The translations under genes and the position numbers were made by a program. A stretch of 7,307 bases of DNA from Planctomycetota bacterium. GTDB lineage: Bacteria; Planctomycetota; GCA-002687715; DRQF01. How positions within the stretch are numbered: position 1 is the stretch's first letter; each line of letters opens with the position of its first letter. The DNA is taken from contig JAJRYU010000805.1 of NCBI GenBank assembly GCA_024275615.1, forward strand, positions 1-7,307, written 5' to 3'. Shown one piece after another: positions 1 to 6,141 of the stretch. A model generated the notes under the pieces. The model did no database searches, was not told the DNA's origin, and saw only the letters and a list, made by a program, of their open reading frames with translations.

Positions 1-2
1 AT

Positions 3-755
3 CCAAATTCTGTCGCTTTGGGCGTCGGTGCCGTGGCAATCAACGTTCCCTATGCCTTGGCCCTTGCGGATGTGCGGCATGTTGATGAAATCACTCAAGC
101 CCTTGATGGTCCGCTCCGCTTGGCGATTGATGCGATCTTCGAGAAATATTGGTTCCTCCGGCGCTCCTCACCGGAGACGCTGAAAGGGCTTGTGGCCCGT
201 TTGGCGGTTGGCGATGACTTGGCCATTGAGGGCACAGGTCAGGGGGCGCAGATCCAACTTTGGGGGTTGGCGCATGGCCTCAAGTTCTTGATCGGTCGGG
301 GTGTCATCAGCGAAAGTGAAGGCCCGAGCGTCCTGGCGCGCATTCTCTCCTACGTGGAATACATGGCTGGTGAAGAGCATGAAAAAATCCGATTGGAAAT
401 GAGCATCGGTGGCGTCACAGACCGTTCCCTCCGTTCGCGATTCCTTCAAGCCACCGACGCACTCGCCATGCAACTTGGCCATACCGAATTGACCGCTGTC
501 TTGGCCCAATCATTAGTTGGGCTGCCCGCTCTTCCCTTGCTGACTCCCATTCTTGATGCTGCTAATGAACCTGTCTTGCGTGGTCCATTCCTCAAGAGAT
601 TCGGACGAGGACTGCCCTTGCCAACACGTGGCGAGGACGACATCGCGAATTCCCAATGGTTGCGGCAACTCTTCGAATCAACGGATCTCGCTTACGTCGA
701 ATTGGAAGAACGCGCCGAGGTGTTTGAATTTCAAGAACGGCTTTTCGAGGAATAA
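3..755 (+). CDS. Unrecognised helical protein, C-terminal part (5' end outside window)
   Basis: I do not recognise this protein. The frame is open from the left edge (residues PNSVAL precede the TTG at 18), and no Shine-Dalgarno lies before that TTG, so the true start is most likely upstream and about 250 C-terminal residues are seen. The translation is dominated by amphipathic helices. It has a Gly/Ala-rich hydrophobic stretch at the visible start (GVGAVAINVPYALALADV), a leucine- and proline-rich segment near the last third (GLPALPLLTPIL), and an acidic C-terminus (ELEERAEVFEFQERLFEE). There are no cysteines and no obvious catalytic motif, signal peptide or clear transmembrane helix in the visible part. 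It ends in TAA one base before the ATG of the next gene, so the two are probably cotranscribed and translationally coupled. That the frame is coding is well supported; the function is unknown. Confidence 0.8.
   Translation, partial: PNSVALGVGAVAINVPYALALADVRHVDEITQALDGPLRLAIDAIFEKYWFLRRSSPETLKGLVARLAVGDDLAIEGTGQGAQIQLWGLAHGLKFLIGRGVISESEGPSVLARILSYVEYMAGEEHEKIRLEMSIGGVTDRSLRSRFLQATDALAMQLGHTELTAVLAQSLVGLPALPLLTPILDAANEPVLRGPFLKRFGRGLPLPTRGEDDIANSQWLRQLFESTDLAYVELEERAEVFEFQERLFEE
747..751 (+). promoter_or_regulatory. Shine-Dalgarno site for the secreted cupredoxin-like/parvulin-like gene
   Basis: GAGGA lies five bases before the ATG at 757, inside the last codons of the upstream gene. It decides the start: the open frame extends upstream to about 553, but that part overlaps the preceding gene and reads as Ser/Arg/Asn-rich nonsense, whereas 757 begins a textbook signal peptide. 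Confidence 0.75.
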
Positions 756-756
756 C

Positions 757-2148
757 ATGTTTCGATTTGCGCTCTCGATCGTTCTTGCCCTTGCCGTCAT
801 CGAACCCATGGCACTTGGCCAGGCTCCCACGTCGGGTCCCGCGAATACACCAGCGTTGGCTTCGCCTCCCGCGCCGTCCATCGTCGGGACCATCCGCTAT
901 CACCAAAAGGTATTTCGCCTGCGCGAGGTCCTATGGCCGCTCCATTCTCGAGGACAAGATGTTGTTCTTGAACGTATTCTCGTTGGCAAGAAGATCTTGG
1001 ATGAGTCCCTCCTGATCAATCCAAGGACCAAGGGAGTCGCCAATTGCGCTATCTTCTTGGACGACCTGGAGCTGCCGATACAACGTCCAGCCCTAGTCCT
1101 TCTGGCGGTGAAGGACTTGGCCATGAACAAACGTGTTGTCCTCTTACGACCTGGTGGGCGCATACGCATTCAGAACCAGGACAAGCAAGCCTATCGTTTC
1201 GCCATTCGTGAAGATGGCAAGATCAAGCGCGAATTCGAATTGGCGATTGGTAGCAATCTGGACTTGGACCTACCGCCAGCCAAACGGCTCGAATTGGTCG
1301 AGAAGAAGTTCTCCTTCATCAAGACAGTTGTTTTTCAGCCCCAGTGGCTTCCTGCCCTCATCACTGGGGAAAACGGCGACTTTGCTATTGCTGGACTTGC
1401 CCCTGGCGAAACTAAGCTGACTATTCACCACGAAGTCCTGGGGACTTGGTCAAAAACCGTGAACGTCAGGAAAGACATTCCTACCGTCATCGATATCCAA
1501 GCGTCCGATTTCTTGCCCAGGAGAAAACCGTATTCTCTTGCCAAGTTGCTGGGAGAGTCTAATCCGGTTTTGAGAATCGATGGAACCTTGGTCAGCCGAG
1601 CGGTGTTCAAGAGCGTGCTCGATTTTGTTCGGCTGCGCTATGACGATTTCCCCATGCCAGAATCCGCACTCAAACGGTATATCGTTACCGGCGTCTTCAT
1701 TCCCCTGGTTGCTTCTCTCGTTTTCCACGAAAAAGAGCTATCGGCCCTAGAAAAGCGGCAGAAGACGATTGACGACGGCTTGCGTCAGGGAAAGACCCTG
1801 GGTCAGATGGCCAAAGCCGTCGGGGCTCGTTTTCTCAATGGTGAAGAATCATGGATTGGGCGCCGGGATGTGGCCCCTTGGTTGGGCGCTCGTGTGTTTT
1901 CCTCACCCAAGAATCTACCCATTGGCCCGATTTTTGGCAGCCGGGGAATGCACTATGTCCTCGTGACTGACGTGCGGGGACGGGGTGCAGCGGAAGAACG
2001 CCGATTTTCTCACTTGTTCATCAGATTTAGTCCAGAAACGTCGGAAACTGACCTAAATGAGTTAAAACGTGCCCTGAGCGATCGAGCCCGTGTGGAGGCC
2101 CTGGAACCAAGTCTCGAGCCGCTCATCCCCGAAGACAACCGCCGCTGA
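757..2148 (+). CDS. Secreted protein: degenerate cupredoxin-like domain plus parvulin/SurA-like C-terminal region
   Basis: A 463-residue exported protein. Residues 1-23 form a signal peptide: R3, hydrophobic core 4-15, and a likely cut near ALG-QA. Residues 45-237 resemble the plastocyanin-like/carboxypeptidase-regulatory proteins often annotated as methylamine-utilisation or cupredoxin-like. The signs are INPRTKGVANCAIFL (88-101), NQD (140-142), and GENGDFAIAGLAPGETKLTI (204-223) followed by HHEVLG. The usual copper ligands are missing: the His expected after NxD is Tyr146, and residues 150-205 contain no Cys, His or Met. After a linker, residues 269-345 are helical, like a SurA N-terminal region. 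Residues 366-405 match the second half of a parvulin prolyl isomerase: a WIGRRD turn, a helix to VFSSP, LPIGPIFGSRG, then MHYVLVTDV. RRFSHLFIRF (415-424) looks like a parvulin first strand but comes last. A periplasmic or surface folding or structural role is inferred; isomerase activity is doubtful. It sits between a helical gene and smc in one apparent operon. Confidence 0.85.
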   Translation: MFRFALSIVLALAVIEPMALGQAPTSGPANTPALASPPAPSIVGTIRYHQKVFRLREVLWPLHSRGQDVVLERILVGKKILDESLLINPRTKGVANCAIFLDDLELPIQRPALVLLAVKDLAMNKRVVLLRPGGRIRIQNQDKQAYRFAIREDGKIKREFELAIGSNLDLDLPPAKRLELVEKKFSFIKTVVFQPQWLPALITGENGDFAIAGLAPGETKLTIHHEVLGTWSKTVNVRKDIPTVIDIQASDFLPRRKPYSLAKLLGESNPVLRIDGTLVSRAVFKSVLDFVRLRYDDFPMPESALKRYIVTGVFIPLVASLVFHEKELSALEKRQKTIDDGLRQGKTLGQMAKAVGARFLNGEESWIGRRDVAPWLGARVFSSPKNLPIGPIFGSRGMHYVLVTDVRGRGAAEERRFSHLFIRFSPETSETDLNELKRALSDRARVEALEPSLEPLIPEDNRR

Positions 2149-2185
2149 CCGAATGTCACCGTCCGACTCTATTATTCTGACTCTA
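2145..2185 (+). promoter_or_regulatory. Possible weak promoter or 7-bp direct repeat in the gap before smc
   Basis: The 57-bp gap before smc is AT-richer than its surroundings. It holds TATTAT (2170-2175), a 5/6 match to a -10 box, with only a poor -35 candidate (CTGACC, 2145-2150) at a long 19-bp spacing. A heptamer GACTCTA occurs twice in direct orientation (2165-2171 and 2179-2185), flanking the -10-like box. This could give smc some independent transcription, but the match is weak and may be chance. Confidence 0.2.
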
Positions 2186-2192
2186 AACCATC

Positions 2193-2200
2193 GGGAGAGG
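2193..2200 (+). promoter_or_regulatory. Shine-Dalgarno site that fixes the TTG start of smc
   Basis: GGGAGAGG lies five bases before the TTG at 2206. No ATG or GTG lies in frame between the preceding stop at 2146 and this point. The protein from this TTG begins MRLTALELFGFKSFAERT, the canonical SMC N-terminus, so the rare start codon is well supported. Confidence 0.8.
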
Positions 2201-2205
2201 CCGAA

Positions 2206-5200
2206 TTGAGACTCACAGCTTTGGAATTGTTCGGCTTCAAGTCGTTTGCCGAACGAACGGTATTCGATCTTGTTGATGGCGTTACCGCCATTGTCGGACC
2301 CAATGGCTGCGGCAAGAGCAACACTCTTGATGCGGTCAAATGGGTTCTGGGAGAGCAGCGGGCGAAGTCTCTTCGCGGCCGAGAAATGACAGATGTCATT
2401 TTTAATGGCAGTGCCAGTCGTCCAGCCATGGACTTGGCCGAGGTCATCCTGCGCTTTGACAATGACGATGGCACTCTACCCATTGATTCGAAAGAGGTTG
2501 AGGTTTCAAGACGTTTGTATCGCAGTGGCGACAGTGAATACCTCATCAATGGCGACACCCGTAGACTCAAAGATGTTCGCGAGTTGTTTATGGGAACGGG
2601 CTTGGGTCCCGGTGGATATTCGTTCATGGAGCAGGGCAAGATCGACAGTGTCCTCGCATCGAACCCGTTAGAGCGACGCAAGGTTTTTGAAGAAGCTGCG
2701 GGTATTTCTCGGTTCCGCGCCCGGCGCCATGAAACCGAACTGAAACTCGACAAAGTCGAATCCAACCTGCTCCGCCTGGCTGATATTCTAGAGGAATTAA
2801 ATCGCCAGCAAAGGTCTCTCAAGATTCAAGCCGGGAAAGCGGAGCGCTATCGAGAGCACAGTCTACGCGCGCGCGAGTTGCAAGCTCAGGTTGCACTCTA
2901 TCGATTTGATGTCAACGCTGCCCGCAGAGGAGAGCTCCTTGAAGAACTCGATGAGTTAGGTGAAGACAAGGCAAAACGGGAGGTCCGGCAAGAGGAATTG
3001 CGCAGACTCCTAGCAGATGTCGATGAAGAGCTCACTGCTGTCACTGAAAAGCTCACCGCCGCCAGAGAGCAGGCCGCCAACATCGAAGCCCGTGAGCAAG
3101 GTGCCCGCGACCTGGCAAATTTTCACAAGCAGCATTTGGAAGAACTCGAGCGCCGCGAGCAAAACCGAAAGAACCACATTCAGGAACTTGAGTCAGACTT
3201 GAGTTCCAGCGCCGCGGAAGGCAAACAAGCCGTCGCCGAAGCTAAGGAACTGTCCCATCGCTTAGAATCGATGCGTGAAGCTCTTGCCGCCAGCGAATCG
3301 ATGGTTGCTGATTTGCGTGGGCAAATGAAGTCCGCTGAATCAACCCTGAAGCAGGCCGATGATTCACTGCAAAGTTTGGGTCGAAAACGATTCGAATTGG
3401 ATCGCGAACAAGCAAGACTCGATGCAGAAGACCACCGCTGGCGAGACGAATTGGAACGCTTTGATGAAGGGCGGGACGAAACTCAGCGCGAGCAAGAGCG
3501 AGTTGCCGCGTCTCTCACTGAGCGCAAGGATCGGCTCAAGGCAGCTCTGATGAGCCTCTCGGTGCAAAATGAGACGCTCGCCAGCGCCGAAGAGACAATG
3601 GCAACGATCGAAACCGGTCTCTCTGAATCCTCCGAAGAGCACAACAAGGTTGTCTCAGCTCACTCCAAAGTTACGGGGCGTGTCGAAGCCATTGAAGGGC
3701 ATATTGCTCGACAAGAAGGGCTCGATGAAGGGGTGCGAACAATCTTGGCCAAACGCAAATCCGATGGGTCGTTCCTCCCAGGATTTCGTGGCTTAGTGAT
3801 TGATCTGTTTCAAGCCGATCTTGCCAAGGCCGATGCTTTCGAAGCAGCGCTGGGCGACTTGGCACAGGGCATCGTTGTTGAAACATGGGACGAAGCTCTG
3901 GTCGGAGCTGAGTTTCTGGCATCCGGCGGTCGAGGGCGAGCCGCGTTCGTTGTTCTTGAAGCATTCGCCAAAAAGCCGGCACCACTACCAACAGGCATTA
4001 AGGCAAGTGATGCCGTTGCTTCGCGGGTCTTGGGCAGTCTCCTTGACGGTGTCGATATTCTCGACTTGGAAACGATAAAGAACCAAGTCGGCAAGAAGAA
4101 ATTGCCCGCTGTTGTTGTCACGCTCAAGGGCGGCATGGTGCGTGATAATCGCATTATCATGACGGGAAGCAGCAAGGGAAAGCGAGGCCTTGTCGCTGTA
4201 AGATCAGAGCTTGAGAATCTGCGGACCGAGAAAGGAAAACTTGAAGAACAGCTCAAGGCGCTTGTTGCCAAAGTAGTGGAGCTTCGCGCAAACCGTGAGA
4301 AATGCAAGCTTGAGCTGCGGGCAGCTCAAGAACGAGTCGCAACCGAAGAGAATGCAAGTCGCGGCTTGGGGCATGAAGTTCAGGCACTCGAAAAACAAGC
4401 GGAACGGGTCGCTATCGAATTAGAGCGGCTGGAAACCCGGCGCCATGATGCTGAGTCTCGCATTGCCCAATTGGATCAAGAAAGGGAGAGGAACAAATCC
4501 GCTCTCGAAGAGGCCGTTGGTCTTCTAGATCAAGCACAAAAATCTCGGAGCATGACCAACGAGGAGCGGGATACTCTACGTTCCAAACTCGATGATTCTG
4601 CATCGAGCTTGGAACGAGAACGTGTTGAGTTGGCCACGGCGGTTCAGCAGCTGCAGGGGCTGCAAAACAGCGCGCGGCACCTTGAGGATCGCCATGGTCA
4701 GGCGCAGAAGGCCATTGAACGCTACCAGGGGGAACTCAGTACTTTTGCTGATGATCGCAAGAAATCGGCGAGTTCCGCTGGAGAAGAGGAGCAAAAGGCT
4801 CTGGAGTTTGGTGCTCAGCTGAAGGCGTCGCGTGAGGTCATCACGACAATTGAAGACGAGCTTGGTGTCATTCGCAAGAACCACAAGGATGTGGCCTTGC
4901 AATGTCGGGACGTCGAAGAAGAATTGCAACTTCTTGGCAACAAGATTCACAAGTCTGAGCTGAAATCGGGTGAGCTGCGGGTCGCCATGGAAGGCCTGAT
5001 CGAACATATCAAGGAAGAGTTGGATCTCGATCTTGTTGTTCTCCATGAAGGTTTCGAACCCTCTGAGGAGATCGACTGGCAAGGAATCGAAGCGGAATTG
5101 GAGGAGCGAAAAGCCAAACTCCGCAAATTGGGCAATGTCAATCTTCAAGCCATTGACGACCTCACTGAAGTCGAAGAACGCCTGGAATTCTTGACGGCGC

Positions 5201-6027
5201 AAAAGAACGATTTGGTCCACAGCAAGGGGCAACTGGCCCGCATTCTCAGGGACATTGAGGAAGAATCCACGCGCTTGTTCAATGATACCTTTGCCAAGGT
5301 CCGTGAGCATTTTCAGGTGATGTTCCGCAAGCTCTTTGGCGGTGGAAAGGCTGACATTGTACTGACTGACCCTGAGAACGTCCTCGAATCGGGTATCGAG
5401 ATCACCGCGCGCCCTCCGGGAAAAGAAGCACGCAGCATTACCTTGCTTTCCGGTGGCGAGAGAACGTTAACCGCGGTTGCACTCTTGTTCGCCATCATTC
5501 GTGCTCACCCTTGCCCTTGTTGTCTCATGGACGAAGTCGACGCTGCCCTGGATGAAGACAACACCGAGCGCTTTTGCAGTTTGCTTGACGAGTTCTTCGA
5601 CCGGACTCAGTTTGTCCTCATTACTCATAGCCGCAGAACCATGGCCCGAGCCGACGTGCTCTTTGGAGTGACTATGGGCGAGCGTGGCGTCAGTCGACAC
5701 GTGGGCGTGAGATTCGAGGATGTCTCGGAGGACGGGAGTTTTGTCGAAAGGGATGAAGAGGGCAACCCCCAAAAAGGGCGGGGCGTGTCTCGCAAGTCGG
5801 GCGGAAAAAGTCGCATGAAACCTGAAGGCCATGATCGTTCCCCTGACGAAAACCAGTCAAAAAATGGCAACGGCAACGGCAATGGCAATGGTTCTGCCAA
5901 GTCTGGCGCCAAGATCGTTGCTGGGGAGGTTCTTATGGATATGGAAGCGGCCGGGGACTCTCCCAGTCTTGGTGGCCGCACTGGCCCGGTCGAAGGTGAA
6001 ATGGAGCTGGAAGCCGGGGCAGAATGA
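2206..6027 (+). CDS. smc: Chromosome segregation/condensation ATPase SMC
   Basis: SMC is the ATPase of the bacterial Smc-ScpAB condensin. It dimerises through a hinge, folds back as a coiled-coil arm and extrudes or tethers DNA loops during chromosome segregation. Order along the protein: N-terminal start MRLTALELFGFKSF; Walker A GPNGCGKSN (31-39); R-loop KSLRG (R57); Q-loop Q143 in MEQGKI; RRKVFEEAAGISRF after it; first coiled coil about 160-500; hinge about 505-665 (GFRGLVIDLF at 526, GRGRAAF); second coiled coil about 667-970; LGNVNLQAIDD (975-985); ABC signature LLSGGER (1080-1086); Walker B/D-loop LMDEVDAALDEDN with catalytic E1110; switch His1141 in ITHSRRTM. At 1273 residues it is about 90 longer than usual, all of it a Gly/Ser/Asn-rich, acidic-ending tail after about 1174. 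Oddities are the hinge motif RIIMTGSS in place of GGSMTGG and a Cys cluster beside Walker B (C1103, C1105, C1106). Identification is secure. Confidence 0.98.
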   Translation: MRLTALELFGFKSFAERTVFDLVDGVTAIVGPNGCGKSNTLDAVKWVLGEQRAKSLRGREMTDVIFNGSASRPAMDLAEVILRFDNDDGTLPIDSKEVEVSRRLYRSGDSEYLINGDTRRLKDVRELFMGTGLGPGGYSFMEQGKIDSVLASNPLERRKVFEEAAGISRFRARRHETELKLDKVESNLLRLADILEELNRQQRSLKIQAGKAERYREHSLRARELQAQVALYRFDVNAARRGELLEELDELGEDKAKREVRQEELRRLLADVDEELTAVTEKLTAAREQAANIEAREQGARDLANFHKQHLEELERREQNRKNHIQELESDLSSSAAEGKQAVAEAKELSHRLESMREALAASESMVADLRGQMKSAESTLKQADDSLQSLGRKRFELDREQARLDAEDHRWRDELERFDEGRDETQREQERVAASLTERKDRLKAALMSLSVQNETLASAEETMATIETGLSESSEEHNKVVSAHSKVTGRVEAIEGHIARQEGLDEGVRTILAKRKSDGSFLPGFRGLVIDLFQADLAKADAFEAALGDLAQGIVVETWDEALVGAEFLASGGRGRAAFVVLEAFAKKPAPLPTGIKASDAVASRVLGSLLDGVDILDLETIKNQVGKKKLPAVVVTLKGGMVRDNRIIMTGSSKGKRGLVAVRSELENLRTEKGKLEEQLKALVAKVVELRANREKCKLELRAAQERVATEENASRGLGHEVQALEKQAERVAIELERLETRRHDAESRIAQLDQERERNKSALEEAVGLLDQAQKSRSMTNEERDTLRSKLDDSASSLERERVELATAVQQLQGLQNSARHLEDRHGQAQKAIERYQGELSTFADDRKKSASSAGEEEQKALEFGAQLKASREVITTIEDELGVIRKNHKDVALQCRDVEEELQLLGNKIHKSELKSGELRVAMEGLIEHIKEELDLDLVVLHEGFEPSEEIDWQGIEAELEERKAKLRKLGNVNLQAIDDLTEVEERLEFLTAQKNDLVHSKGQLARILRDIEEESTRLFNDTFAKVREHFQVMFRKLFGGGKADIVLTDPENVLESGIEITARPPGKEARSITLLSGGERTLTAVALLFAIIRAHPCPCCLMDEVDAALDEDNTERFCSLLDEFFDRTQFVLITHSRRTMARADVLFGVTMGERGVSRHVGVRFEDVSEDGSFVERDEEGNPQKGRGVSRKSGGKSRMKPEGHDRSPDENQSKNGNGNGNGNGSAKSGAKIVAGEVLMDMEAAGDSPSLGGRTGPVEGEMELEAGAE
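5863..5892 (+). repeat. In-frame hexanucleotide tandem repeat (Asn-Gly)x5 in the SMC tail
   Basis: Five consecutive copies of AAYGGY (AATGGC, AACGGC, AACGGC, AATGGC, AATGGT) encode five Asn-Gly dipeptides, residues 1220-1229. The unit is six bases, so slippage would change the tail by two residues without breaking the frame. It lies in a disordered linker after the ATPase head. The synonymous C/T variation suggests it is not a very recent expansion. Confidence 0.85.
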
Positions 6028-6068
6028 GATGGGTAACTACCCGTTGATAAACATGCGCTAAGGGCTCA

Positions 6069-6088
6069 TCGACAACGCGTCGACAACG
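6069..6088 (+). repeat. Short direct repeat TCGACAACG in the smc downstream gap
   Basis: TCGACAACG occurs at 6069-6077 and again at 6080-6088, an 11-base period, immediately before the terminator-like hairpin. It could be a binding-site pair or a chance duplication. Confidence 0.4.
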
Positions 6089-6121
6089 AAGAAGGGACTG
6101 CACGTTCGCTGTCTCTTTTTT
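6089..6121 (+). terminator. Probable intrinsic terminator after smc
   Basis: AGGGAC (6093-6098) pairs with GTCTCT (6111-6116) with one G-U pair. The stem continues inward, after a T-T mismatch, with GC/GC around a six-base loop ACGTTC. It is followed by a run of six T (6116-6121). The A-rich bases upstream (6089-6093) can pair with the T run, typical of bidirectional forms. It lies 61 bases after the smc stop and 20 bases before the next start, which fits the end of the smc transcription unit. The stem is short, so strength is uncertain. Confidence 0.5.
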
Positions 6122-6141
6122 CGTTTCAAGCGGGTGAGCCA

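Noticed and set aside
553..756. Upstream extension of the secreted-protein frame to 553
   Set aside because: It overlaps the preceding gene, reads as low-quality sequence and would bury the signal peptide. The ATG at 757 has a good Shine-Dalgarno.
2172..2822. 216-codon open frame on the minus strand over the smc start
   Set aside because: It is antisense to the conserved SMC head, has a Ser/Arg/Leu-rich composition typical of a shadow frame, and has no domain.
3810..4307. 165-codon open frame on the minus strand over the SMC hinge
   Set aside because: It is a shadow of the hinge coding sequence, with Ser/Arg/Pro/Ala-rich nonsense composition.
4576..5310. 244-codon open frame on the minus strand inside smc
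   Set aside because: It lies wholly antisense to the second SMC coiled coil, whose Lys/Glu/Gln/Leu-rich codons leave the reverse frame open. It has no ribosome site or recognisable domain.
5863..5892. Tandem repeat considered as a CRISPR or mobile-element remnant
   Set aside because: The six-base units are contiguous, in frame and encode Asn-Gly; there are no spacers, inverted ends or target duplications.
6029..6061. Ten-codon mini-ORF (MGNYPLINMR) just after the smc stop
   Set aside because: It is very short, has no ribosome site of its own and contains no regulatory run of codons; probably chance.
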